Shown here: one piece after another, positions 26,381 to 34,805 of the stretch | Layout of the letters: the number at the start of each line of letters is the position of its first letter | How positions within the stretch are numbered: the stretch's first letter is position 1 | From: Oceanococcus sp041619555 | Lineage (GTDB): Bacteria > Pseudomonadota > Gammaproteobacteria > Nevskiales > Oceanococcaceae | DNA length: 64,000 nucleotides | Direction: 5' to 3' | NCBI GenBank assembly: GCA_041619555.1 | Contig: JBFKDQ010000007.1 | Location: 27,742-91,741, forward strand | Notes under the pieces: generated by a model | What the model was told of the DNA's origin: nothing | Databases searched by the model: none | The model's input: only the letters and a program-made list of their open reading frames with translations | Made by a program: the position numbers and the translations under genes

Positions 26381-27356
26381 CGATCAGGCTGCCACCGATC
26401 TCCTCGCGGAACTGCGACCACACCGGCTGCATCTTCGCGCGCCAGGCCTGTTTCTCCTGCTTGCTCAGGGACAGAATCTCGGTCTTGCCCGAAGCCTGGA
26501 TCGCCAGCCGCGCTTCCGAATTCTGCAGGTCGGCCAGGCGGTTGGCCTCGGCGGTGGCCTCATCCAGGGCCTCCTTCAGTCCGGCGCGGATGTCATAGGG
26601 CAGGCCTTTCCAGAAACGCAGGCTGGTGACCACCATGTAATCCAGCAGGCCATGATTGCTTTCGCTGATGGCGGGCTGCACTTCGTAAAATTTCTTCGAG
26701 TAGATGTTCGACCAGGTGTTCTCCTGACCATCGACGGTGCCCGCCTGCAGGGCCTGATAGACCTCGGTAAACGCCAGCTTCTGCGGATTGGCCTGCAAGG
26801 CCTCGAACTGGGCGCGCAGCACATCGGAACTCATGATGCGGAACTTCAGCCCCTGCGCATCTTCCGGCCGCAGCAAGGGACGCGAGGCCGACAACTGCTT
26901 CATGCCGTTGTGCCAGTACGACAGGCCGAAAATTCCCTTGGACATCATCGAACGTAGCATTTCCTGGCCGGCGGGACTTTGCTGAAAGCACTCCACCGCG
27001 CTCAGATCGTCAAACAGGAACGGCAGGTCATACAGCTGCAGCACATCGGTGAACTTGGAGAACTTGGACAGGGCCGGTGCCGCCAGTTGCACATCGCCCT
27101 TGAGCAGGGCCAGCAGCACATCGTTGTCGTTGTACAGCTGACCATTGGGAAAGATCTGCACATCGACCTTGCCCGAAAGACGCGCCTCGGCCAGCTTTTC
27201 GAACAGCAGGGCGCCCTGACCTTTCGGCGTGTTCTCCGCCACCACGTGGGCAAACTTGATCACGATGGGGCCCGCCAAGGCAGTGCTGCTGGCGCCGACC
27301 AGCAGAGCCGCGATCAGAGCCCGGCTTAAACACAGTAAGTTTCGCTTTTGCATCAT
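26355..27356 (-). CDS. dctP: TRAP transporter substrate-binding protein (DctP type)
   Basis: 333 aa with a Sec signal (residues 1-28, cleavage after ALA). It has DctP landmarks: IKFAHVVAENTPKGQGA, the carboxylate-binding Arg region GLKFRIMSSDVLRAQFEAL, and GTVDGQENTWSNIYSKKFYEV. It is a periplasmic binding protein for an organic acid, probably a C4-dicarboxylate or hydroxy/oxo acid; sequence alone does not fix the ligand. The start codon overlaps the porin stop (TGATG), so the porin and binding protein are translated together. Confidence 0.94.
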   Translation of the reverse strand: MMQKRNLLCLSRALIAALLVGASSTALAGPIVIKFAHVVAENTPKGQGALLFEKLAEARLSGKVDVQIFPNGQLYNDNDVLLALLKGDVQLAAPALSKFSKFTDVLQLYDLPFLFDDLSAVECFQQSPAGQEMLRSMMSKGIFGLSYWHNGMKQLSASRPLLRPEDAQGLKFRIMSSDVLRAQFEALQANPQKLAFTEVYQALQAGTVDGQENTWSNIYSKKFYEVQPAISESNHGLLDYMVVTSLRFWKGLPYDIRAGLKEALDEATAEANRLADLQNSEARLAIQASGKTEILSLSKQEKQAWRAKMQPVWSQFREEIGGSLIDAAAACNG

Positions 27357-28621
27357 CAGAATCCGTACTTGAAGGACACCTGGGGCCGCAGGTGATTGCC
27401 GAACTGGCCGTTCTGCAAATGGCGTTCGGCATACAGCAGTTCGAAGCCCATGGTGATGGCGGCGGCGGGCGCGTAGATCAGATTCGCCCGCACGCTGCGC
27501 ACCGACTTGGTCAGCGTGGTGCCGGTCAGCGCCGGCTCGTTATCGATCAGCAAACCCGACAGCGCCAGGGTGGAACGCCAGCGCGGTGCCCAGACATGGC
27601 GATAGGCCAGCAGACCATTGACCACCGGAATCGCTTCCAGGGTGCCGCGTTCGGTGGCCACCGCATCGGCCGAGGTCGCAATCGCCAGATAGCGACCGAT
27701 GCCTTCACCGCCGCTGAGCATGAATCGCAGATCATCTTTGTCGGCCAGTGGAATCTTGCCAGCCAGCGAAAGTCCATAACCAAACACCGTGTCATCGACC
27801 AGGCTCGCAGCCGGCTCAGCCTGTCCGGAGGGATGCTTATCCGCGACCAGATGACGGACCATGCCGGCCAGACTGAGTTGGCCCCAGTCGCCCTGCCAAT
27901 CACGGCGCAGATGCAGATCCGGCAGCACCGCATCGCCGGTGACCTCGCGTTTGCCACCGCCGAAACTCAGCAAGGACAGTTCATTGTTTTCCAGCGAGAA
28001 GGTGAACCCCGCCCGGCTGTAGCGCAACTGCGGCTGGCGACCGAAAATCAGGCCATCGGTCACCCCCAGGGAATCCAGACTTTCCGGATTCGCCGCATGA
28101 TTGCGAAACACCGTCCACTCCTGCCCGATCAGCCAATGCCCATACCGCACGAAGGCGCGCCGCAGACGCGGACTGTAGGAATTCGAGACCACTTCATTGC
28201 CCTGCTCGCTGAGACGAAAATCGGCTTCCAGCCTCGCGCTGACCGCGATGCCATCGAGCGTGGCCTGGCTGGTCAGCCACACCCGCGTATCTTTGGCGTG
28301 CGCATCCAGGTGGGCGGCCGAACTTTCGGATGCCGTGCCCGTCGCCACCGGAATGCTATTGGGACGGAAATAGTCCCGCCCCGAACTTGGCGTTGCGACA
28401 TCTCCATCGCTGTAATAGCTGAAGATGCCATTGGCCTTGATATAGCCTCCGAATTCATTGCGCAGATTCTCAAGCCTCACCGGCGCTCGCAGGAACGGCT
28501 TGGGCGTGGCTTCCGGCAGGGCGATCACCTGCGCATAGGTGTCCGTCGCCAAGGCAGGGCTGCTGAGGCCCCAGATCACCGCCATCCCTGCAATCAGACC
28601 GGCTTGTTTGCTCGCTTGCAT
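27356..28621 (-). CDS. DcaP-like outer-membrane porin
   Basis: 421 aa from the ATG at 28621, preceded by AGGGGAAA; the signal peptide is about 26 residues. A short coiled N-terminal part and then a beta-barrel with alternating polar/aromatic strands end in the typical terminal phenylalanine (SFKYGF). The segment GGYIKANGIFSYYSDGD and the central FVRYGHWLIGQEWTVFRN are DcaP-like. DcaP porins admit anionic organic acids. It is the first gene of the minus-strand operon with dctPQM, and is divergent from the two-component genes. Confidence 0.82.
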   Translation of the reverse strand: MQASKQAGLIAGMAVIWGLSSPALATDTYAQVIALPEATPKPFLRAPVRLENLRNEFGGYIKANGIFSYYSDGDVATPSSGRDYFRPNSIPVATGTASESSAAHLDAHAKDTRVWLTSQATLDGIAVSARLEADFRLSEQGNEVVSNSYSPRLRRAFVRYGHWLIGQEWTVFRNHAANPESLDSLGVTDGLIFGRQPQLRYSRAGFTFSLENNELSLLSFGGGKREVTGDAVLPDLHLRRDWQGDWGQLSLAGMVRHLVADKHPSGQAEPAASLVDDTVFGYGLSLAGKIPLADKDDLRFMLSGGEGIGRYLAIATSADAVATERGTLEAIPVVNGLLAYRHVWAPRWRSTLALSGLLIDNEPALTGTTLTKSVRSVRANLIYAPAAAITMGFELLYAERHLQNGQFGNHLRPQVSFKYGF

Positions 28622-28744
28622 GTGTTTCCCCTGTTTGGATTCCCCATCCCGACGCCGGCTTTGCAGCGCGCCGTCACATGCGGCATTCTGAACCACACCC
28701 TGGCTGACGGCTATAACTCATTGTGACTAGATGGAATCCCGATC
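28622..28744. promoter_or_regulatory. Divergent control region of porin-TRAP operon and two-component genes
   Basis: About 120 bases between the start codons of the porin and the response regulator. A TATAAC box at 28712-28717 may be the -10 of the response-regulator promoter; no clear -35 partner is seen. By position this is the expected binding site of the LuxR-type regulator. Confidence 0.45.
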
Positions 28745-29398
28745 TTGCCTGAATTGAACATCCTCATTGCGGACGACCATCCGATGATTCGCAATGCGCT
28801 GCGCCTGACGGTGCAAGCCAGCTTCGCCCGGGCCAAGGTGGTCGAGGCCACCAATCAGAGTTCGCTGGAATCGGCCCTCGCGCAGCAGCCGCATCTGGAC
28901 CTGATCCTGCTGGATCTATGCATCCCGGGGGCGCGCGGCTTCTCCTCCCTGCTGCAATTGCGAGCCAGCCGCCCCGATGTGCCGATCGTGGTCATTTCCG
29001 GCCACGATCAGCCGGAAAACATCCTCAAAGCGCGCCGTTTCGGCGCCCTGGGCTTCATTTCCAAGACCGCGCCGATGGACGACATGCAGTCAACCCTGCG
29101 TCAGGCCCTCGCCGGACAGACCTGCTTTCCACAGGTGGCCGCCGCGACCGATCCCGCTGACCAGCACATCGCCCTGCGCTTGCGCGAACTCACGCCGCAG
29201 CAGATCCGGGTGCTGATGGGCCTGGCCGATGGCTTGCAGAACAAGCAGATCGCGCAGGAACTGGGCCTGGCCGAAAACACGGTCAAGGTGCATGTCAGCG
29301 CGATCCTGCGCAAGCTGGACTTGCACAGCCGGACCCAGGCGGCGTTGATCGCGCAAAGTCTGGACGAAGCTTTCATCGAAGCTGGTCCGCTGGACTGA
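28745..29398 (+). CDS. LuxR/NarL-type response regulator
   Basis: 217 aa from a TTG start. Receiver domain (about residues 3-120): acidic pocket ADDHP, phospho-acceptor Asp in ILLDLCIPG, conserved Thr/Ser in VVISGHD and Lys in GFISKTA. C-terminal LuxR-type helix-turn-helix (about 148-212): LTPQQIRVLMGLADGLQNKQ, ENTVKVHVSAILRKL. It is followed about 100 bases downstream by a hybrid sensor kinase, and faces the porin-TRAP operon, so control of that operon is likely. Confidence 0.92.
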   Translation: MPELNILIADDHPMIRNALRLTVQASFARAKVVEATNQSSLESALAQQPHLDLILLDLCIPGARGFSSLLQLRASRPDVPIVVISGHDQPENILKARRFGALGFISKTAPMDDMQSTLRQALAGQTCFPQVAAATDPADQHIALRLRELTPQQIRVLMGLADGLQNKQIAQELGLAENTVKVHVSAILRKLDLHSRTQAALIAQSLDEAFIEAGPLD

Positions 29399-29504
29399 CT
29401 CAGGCTCCATGCCTTCATGTTTCATTGTCCCCTTTCCGTAAAATCCCGCCATCAACGGCACACAGTTCCGCCAGACCGCCGAGGGCAGGAGTGATCGCAC
29501 CGTC

Positions 29505-32165
29505 TTGAAGCCAGTCACCCTCCAGCCCGCCCATGGCAAGCCTGGCCCACGCATGGGGCCGGGCATTTTCAGCAAGATGCTGCTCGGCTTTCTTCTGGTC
29601 GCGCTGATCCCGCTGAGCATTTTCTGGGGTCTGCAGCACCGGCAAATCGAGGCGGCGGAACGCCTGCATGCAGAAACCAATCTGCAGATGATCTCCCAGC
29701 GCCTGATCCAGCAGGTTGATGACTGGACGACGATGAACCTGCGGGTCCTGCAGACGGCGGCCGGCATCCCGGACCTCACCTCCATGAATCCGCAACGCCA
29801 GCAGGTGGTGGTCGATACGGTGGCCCGCGCCCTGCCCTGGGCCTATCTGATCCATAGCCTCGATGCACACGGCATGAATGTGGTGCGCAGCGACGCCCAG
29901 GCGCCGCGCTCCTACGCCTTTCGTCGTTACTATCAGTCCGTGCGCGATGGCGCCGCCTTCGCCGCCGAGGTCCAGGTCGGCCTGACCTCTGGCCTGCCCG
30001 CCTTTCTGATGTCGGTCCCGATCCGTGATGATGCAGGCCAGTTTCTCGGCGTGCTGGCCGAAGCGGCGACACTGGATGAGGTGACCCAGGCCGTGTCCAA
30101 TGTGCGTTTCGGCCAGACCGGCTTTGCCATGCTGGCCACGCCGGCCGGCCAGCTCATCGCCCACCCGCACGAAGAGCTGGGAAACCAGTTGCTGGATTAC
30201 ACCCACCACCCGGCATTCGTGGAGGCACAGAAGCCGGCAGGCGGCGTGTTCCGCTACCGTCAGCAGGGCCGCGAATACATGGCGGTCGCCGGCCGCACCG
30301 CCCTGGGCTGGCTGGCCATCGTGCAGCAGGAAGCCGATGAATCACTGGCCGGGGTCCGCGCCGCCAATCGGACCGGGCGGTCCCTGCTCATCATCACCGG
30401 TCTGATCGTGATCGCCCTGTCCCTGCTCGTCGCACGCGGCTTCTCCCGACCGATCAACCAGATCACCGAACTGGCCAGCGCCATCGCCCGCGGCGAATTG
30501 CGTAGTGTGGAGGACAGCCAGCGTCGCGATCAGATCGGCGACATGCAAAGGGCCATTGCGGCGATGACCGCAAGCCTGCGGCAGTCAATCCATGAGATCG
30601 AACTCAATCGCTCGCTGCTGCACGCCTCGCTGGAAAACCTGCCTCAGGGTGTCAGCGTCATCGATTCAGACCTGCGTCTGCTGGCCTGGAACCGCCCCTA
30701 CCAGCAGCTTTTCGGTTACCCCGAGGAATTGATGAAAACCGGCACGCCGGTGGCGGACCTGCTGCACTGGAATGCAGCGCAGGGACTGCTGGACGCCGCT
30801 GCCGTCGCCCGCCGGCTCGACAATTTGCGCAAGGGCAGCGCCTACAGCCATGAGCGCGATCTGCCGGATGGCAGAACCCTGCAGATCCGCGGCAATCCGA
30901 TTTCGGACGCCGCCTACCTCACCACCTACAGCGATGTCACGGCATACAAGACCACGGAACGCCGGCTGCGAGCACTGACCGACACACTGGAGCGCCGGGT
31001 GCATGAGCGCACCGCCGCACTGGAGCAGGCCAGTGCCGAAGCGCGCCGTGCGAATCTGGCCAAGAGCCGGTTTCTCGCCGCGGCGATCCACGACCTCAAG
31101 CAACCCATTTCCGCCACCCGCATGTATGTCTCGCTCCTGCACCAGCAATTGCAGGATCCGGCCTGCCGCGAGCTGGCCACCGGCGCGGATTCCGCCCTGC
31201 ACTCCATTGAAGGCGTGTTTGCCGGCCTGATGGATCTTGCCCGTTTCGAATCCGGCCGTCTCAAACCCCGCATCGAGGCCATCGAACTGCGGGCAATGTT
31301 TGAAACCCTGCAGCGCGAATTCGGCCCTCTGGCCCGCCAGCGTGGCCTGAAACTGCGTTTCGCCAGAACCTCCGCCTGGGTGCGCAGCGACCCCACCCTG
31401 CTCTATCGCATCGTGCAGAACCTGATCTCCAATGCGCTGAGGTACACCGCGCATGGCGGCGTGCTGGTCGGGATCCGGCCGCTGGCGGCGGGACCGGGCC
31501 AGCTCAGAATCGAGGTCTGGGATACCGGCCCAGGCATTCCAACGCACCGCCAGGAAGAAATTTTCGAGGAGTTTCGCCGCCTGGACACGCCCAGCGTGCA
31601 CGACGAACAGGGCACCGGACTTGGCCTGGCCATCGTCAGGAATATCGCGCTGGCGCTGCAACACCGGGTCAGCGTACGCAGCCGGCCGGATCACGGCAGC
31701 GTGTTTGCCCTCGACCTGCCTCTCCATGCGGCCGGCGCATCAGCGCAAGCGACCGCCGCCATCGCACCGGCGCCAGACCTGGTCGGCTGTTTTTCCGGCT
31801 TGCGCGTCTGGTGCGTGGATGACCATCCGCAGGTGCGCCGGAGCACCGTTGCCGCGCTGAACGCCTGGGCATGCGAGGTGCGGGACTTCGCCGATGCCGC
31901 AGATCTGCGCGCCGCGGCCGCGCAGGACCGGCCGCCTGAACTTCTGCTGATGGATTTCCGCATCGGCGATGACAATGGCCTGCAACTGCTGTACGAACTC
32001 GACCGTCTCTGGCAGCGCAGGGTCCCCGCCCTGATCATCACCGGCGAGCCGCCCGACAGCCTGCCGACGCAGGACCGGGCTCCCATCCTGTTCAAACCGC
32101 TGGATGCCGACGCCCTGCACCAGGCCATCAGCGCAAGACTCGAGGATGCAGGCCTGCGCGGCTGA
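29505..32165 (+). CDS. Hybrid sensor histidine kinase (dCache-HAMP-PAS-HisKA-HATPase-REC)
   Basis: 886 aa. TM1 (about residues 24-43), periplasmic dCache sensor (about 45-285), TM2 (about 292-312), HAMP (about 313-366), PAS (about 378-485), coiled coil, HisKA with the His in AIHDLKQPISATRMY, HATPase with NLISNALRYT and DTGPGIP, and GTGLGLAIV. A C-terminal receiver (about 765-880) has Asp in LLMDFRIGD. The periplasmic Cache domain suggests sensing of a small acid or ester product. The listed start is TTG with a distant AGGAG; an ATG at 29553 is the alternative. It should phosphorylate the response regulator encoded just upstream, possibly modulated by its own receiver. Confidence 0.9.
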   Translation: MKPVTLQPAHGKPGPRMGPGIFSKMLLGFLLVALIPLSIFWGLQHRQIEAAERLHAETNLQMISQRLIQQVDDWTTMNLRVLQTAAGIPDLTSMNPQRQQVVVDTVARALPWAYLIHSLDAHGMNVVRSDAQAPRSYAFRRYYQSVRDGAAFAAEVQVGLTSGLPAFLMSVPIRDDAGQFLGVLAEAATLDEVTQAVSNVRFGQTGFAMLATPAGQLIAHPHEELGNQLLDYTHHPAFVEAQKPAGGVFRYRQQGREYMAVAGRTALGWLAIVQQEADESLAGVRAANRTGRSLLIITGLIVIALSLLVARGFSRPINQITELASAIARGELRSVEDSQRRDQIGDMQRAIAAMTASLRQSIHEIELNRSLLHASLENLPQGVSVIDSDLRLLAWNRPYQQLFGYPEELMKTGTPVADLLHWNAAQGLLDAAAVARRLDNLRKGSAYSHERDLPDGRTLQIRGNPISDAAYLTTYSDVTAYKTTERRLRALTDTLERRVHERTAALEQASAEARRANLAKSRFLAAAIHDLKQPISATRMYVSLLHQQLQDPACRELATGADSALHSIEGVFAGLMDLARFESGRLKPRIEAIELRAMFETLQREFGPLARQRGLKLRFARTSAWVRSDPTLLYRIVQNLISNALRYTAHGGVLVGIRPLAAGPGQLRIEVWDTGPGIPTHRQEEIFEEFRRLDTPSVHDEQGTGLGLAIVRNIALALQHRVSVRSRPDHGSVFALDLPLHAAGASAQATAAIAPAPDLVGCFSGLRVWCVDDHPQVRRSTVAALNAWACEVRDFADAADLRAAAAQDRPPELLLMDFRIGDDNGLQLLYELDRLWQRRVPALIITGEPPDSLPTQDRAPILFKPLDADALHQAISARLEDAGLRG

Positions 32166-32250
32166 AGTGCCTGGTTCCGACCTGATTCCGACTTGGTTCC
32201 GCCGGCCGTCTGGGGGAGAATCCAAACGACTCCGCAAAACTTCGCGCCCC

Positions 32251-32718
32251 ATGACAACCCCAGACTTCAGCACCGCCCTGTCTTCACCTACCCATTGGCT
32301 GGTGGTCGTCGTGACGCTGGTGATGGTGGCCTGCTGCATCGGCCTGCACTACGAAGTCCTGGACCGGCTGAACAATCGCATGCCGCGCTGGCGCCTGCTG
32401 GCCCACCGTCGCGTGCTGGCGCTGATGTTCGTGATCTTTGCCGTCCATGTGGTGGAGATCTGGATCTTCGGTCTCGGCCTGCACCTCATCATCCAGCAAT
32501 CCGGCGCCGGCAGCCTGATTGGCGCCAGCGACCCCAAGCTGCTGGATGCGGTCTACCTCTCGGCCACGTCCTACAGCACCCTGGGTTATGGCGATCTGGC
32601 GCCGCTGGGGCCGATCCGCTTCGTGCTCGGCACCGAAGCCCTGCTGGGCCTGCTGCTGATCACCTGGTCCGCCTCTTTCACCTATCTGGAGATGGACCGC
32701 TACTGGCGCAGTCGCTGA
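32251..32718 (+). CDS. Two-helix potassium channel-like protein
   Basis: 155 aa from the ATG at 32251 (the frame is open further upstream but overlaps the sensor kinase gene end). Three to four hydrophobic segments include an N-terminal helix (about 13-35) and two helices flanking a pore loop with the filter TLGYGD, a conservative change from TVGYGD. It lacks an RCK or other cytoplasmic domain. Such Ion_trans_2 proteins assemble as tetrameric K+ channels; regulation is unknown. Confidence 0.85.
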   Translation: MTTPDFSTALSSPTHWLVVVVTLVMVACCIGLHYEVLDRLNNRMPRWRLLAHRRVLALMFVIFAVHVVEIWIFGLGLHLIIQQSGAGSLIGASDPKLLDAVYLSATSYSTLGYGDLAPLGPIRFVLGTEALLGLLLITWSASFTYLEMDRYWRSR

Positions 32719-32763
32719 TTCTCGCCCAGCGTTGATTCTCGGCAAGCGGCGATCTAATCCAGT

Positions 32764-33552
32764 TCAGGCCCGCTGGCTGGAGACCGAAACGATTTCACCG
32801 ACCATGTAGGAGGTGTAGTCGGAGGCCAGCATCATCATGATATTGGCCACCTCCCACACTTCCGCCGCGCGGCCGAAGGCCTCCCGGCTCGCCAGGCTTT
32901 CCAGAAGCTCGGCCGGGGCGGTCTTCTTGAGAAATTCATGCAAGGCGATGGAAGGCGCCACGGCATTGATGCGGACCCCATGTTCCGCCGCTTCCAGCGC
33001 GGCGCAGCGCGTCAGCGCCATCACGCCGGCCTTGGCCGCGGCATAATGGGCCTGCTCCTTCTGCGCGCGCCAGCCCAGCACCGAGGCATTGTTGATGATG
33101 ACCCCGGCGCCGCGCGGCTGCATCTTTTTCAGCATCGCGCGGACCATCCGAAAAGTGCCGGTGAGGGAGACATCCAGCACCATATTCCATTCCTGATCGC
33201 TCATTTCAACAAGGCTCTTGCTGCCACCCAGGCCGGCGTTGTTGATGAGGATGTCGACCCCGCCACAGAATTCCTCCGCCCGATCGACCAGACGCTGCAC
33301 ATCATCCTCGCTGGTGACATTCGCCAGTTCGCCATGCACCTTCACCTCCGGATGGGCGGTGCGCAGCTTCTCCACGGCCTCCGCCAGCCGGCGCTCATGG
33401 ATATCCGAAATCACGATGGCGCGCGCCCCCTCCTCGGCCGAACGCAGGGCTGCGGAAAAACCGATTCCGCCACCGGCGGCCGCCGTGATCAGAACGGATT
33501 TTCCGGCGAGCAGATTGTGGCCAGCGACGTAGGCGGGAACGGCTTGTGACAT
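32764..33552 (-). CDS. ipdF: IpdF-like SDR, steroid CD-ring hydroxyacyl-CoA reductase
   Basis: 262 aa from the ATG at 33552; the open frame to 33660 adds unrelated sequence. SDR motifs: TAAAGGGIG cofactor loop, NNAG and the YAAAK active site. The block NNASVLGWRAQ, HYAAAKAGVMALTRC, RINAVAPSIA, EAFGRAAEVWEVA matches remembered M. tuberculosis IpdF (Rv3559c) almost word for word. IpdF oxidises the 5-hydroxy group of the CD-ring CoA intermediate in steroid degradation. It is the last gene of a minus-strand run with fadE30, echA20 and others, strengthening the call. Confidence 0.9.
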   Translation of the reverse strand: MSQAVPAYVAGHNLLAGKSVLITAAAGGGIGFSAALRSAEEGARAIVISDIHERRLAEAVEKLRTAHPEVKVHGELANVTSEDDVQRLVDRAEEFCGGVDILINNAGLGGSKSLVEMSDQEWNMVLDVSLTGTFRMVRAMLKKMQPRGAGVIINNASVLGWRAQKEQAHYAAAKAGVMALTRCAALEAAEHGVRINAVAPSIALHEFLKKTAPAELLESLASREAFGRAAEVWEVANIMMMLASDYTSYMVGEIVSVSSQRA

Positions 33553-33616
33553 GGATTCATCCTGAATGATTGGGCGCCGCAAGAGCGCGGCTTGAAAACT
33601 TCCCCGCGAGCCGGAA

Positions 33617-34801
33617 CTAGCCGCGGGCCTCGCGTGGCAATCCCAGACCGCGTTCGGCAATCTGGTTCAACTGAATTTCATTGGTGCCGCCATAGATCGT
33701 GTCGGCGCGGGAGAAGAAGAACACCTGCTGCAGACGCAGCACATCGAAATCCTCGGCCGGCGCATCTCCTTCCGGCCCCAGCACATCCATCGCCAGCTCG
33801 CCCAGATCTCGGTGCCAGTTGGACCAGACATACTTGTAGCTCAACGCCTCGCGCCCCAGGCTCATGCCTTGACCGTCGCCAGAGAGCATGCGCAGCGCGT
33901 TGTAGCGCAGGACTCTAAGCCCGCCCCAGGCGCGCGCGATGCGATTGCGGATCAGCGGATCACGTGCCCTGCCATTCGCCTTGGCCGCCTTGATTACCAG
34001 TTCAAGCTCATGCGCGAAGTGCATCTGCTGGCCCAGCGTCGAGACGCCGCGCTCCACCGCAAGCAGCCCCATCGCAACCTTCCAGCCCTCACCGGGCGCG
34101 CCCACCACATCGGCGGCCTGAGCCACCGCCGCATCAAAAAAAACCTCATTGAACTCGCAACTGCCGGACAGCTGTCGAATCGGCCGGATTTCGATGCCGG
34201 GCTGATCCAGTGGCAACAGCAGGAAACTCAGGCCATGCCGGCCTTTCGAGGCCGGATCGCTGCGCGCGATGACGAAAATCCAGTCCGCCTCATGCGCCAG
34301 AGAGGTCCAGACCTTCTGCCCCTTGACCCGCCAGCTGCCATCGGACTCCTGCCAGCACTTCGTCTGCACATTGGCCAGATCCGAGCCTGCCGCGGGCTCG
34401 GAATAACCCTGCGCCCAGAACACCTTGCCCTGCAGGATGCCAGGCAGAAAACGTTGCTTCTGATCCTCGCTGCCATAGGCCATCAGGGTCGGCCCCAACA
34501 GACCCTCGCCGATATGGCCCAGATGCCCAGGCCCACCGGCACGGGCATATTCCTCATGGAAGATCACCTGCTGTTCGATCGACAGCCCGCGTCCGCCGTA
34601 TTCCTGCGGCCAGCCGACACAGGTCCAGCCACCAGCCGCCAGCTCCTGTTCCCAGGCGCGGCGCAATTCAGGGTAGGTATCTTCATCGCCCGGGCCGCCG
34701 CGGTGCCGGAGCACCGCGAAACGGCCACTGAGATGCTGCCGCATCCAGGCGGCAATTTCGGCGCGAAATTCTTCGTCTGCGGGACTGGGATTCAGATTCA
34801 T
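33617..34801 (-). CDS. fadE30: FadE30-like acyl-CoA dehydrogenase (steroid CD-ring)
   Basis: 394 aa from the ATG at 34801. Acyl-CoA dehydrogenase fold: helical N-domain, beta-domain (WAQGYSEPAAGSDLANVQTK, KGQKVWTSLAHEADW) and helical C-domain ending YGGTNEIQLNQIAERGLGLP. The wording GWPQEYGGRGLS, HEEYARA and FNEVFFD tracks remembered M. tuberculosis FadE30, which dehydrogenates 5OH-HIP-CoA at the start of CD-ring breakdown. Four bases separate it from the upstream acyl-CoA dehydrogenase gene, suggesting a hetero-oligomeric pair as in many steroid FadE enzymes. Confidence 0.85.
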   Translation of the reverse strand: MNLNPSPADEEFRAEIAAWMRQHLSGRFAVLRHRGGPGDEDTYPELRRAWEQELAAGGWTCVGWPQEYGGRGLSIEQQVIFHEEYARAGGPGHLGHIGEGLLGPTLMAYGSEDQKQRFLPGILQGKVFWAQGYSEPAAGSDLANVQTKCWQESDGSWRVKGQKVWTSLAHEADWIFVIARSDPASKGRHGLSFLLLPLDQPGIEIRPIRQLSGSCEFNEVFFDAAVAQAADVVGAPGEGWKVAMGLLAVERGVSTLGQQMHFAHELELVIKAAKANGRARDPLIRNRIARAWGGLRVLRYNALRMLSGDGQGMSLGREALSYKYVWSNWHRDLGELAMDVLGPEGDAPAEDFDVLRLQQVFFFSRADTIYGGTNEIQLNQIAERGLGLPREARG

Positions 34802-34805
34802 CGGA

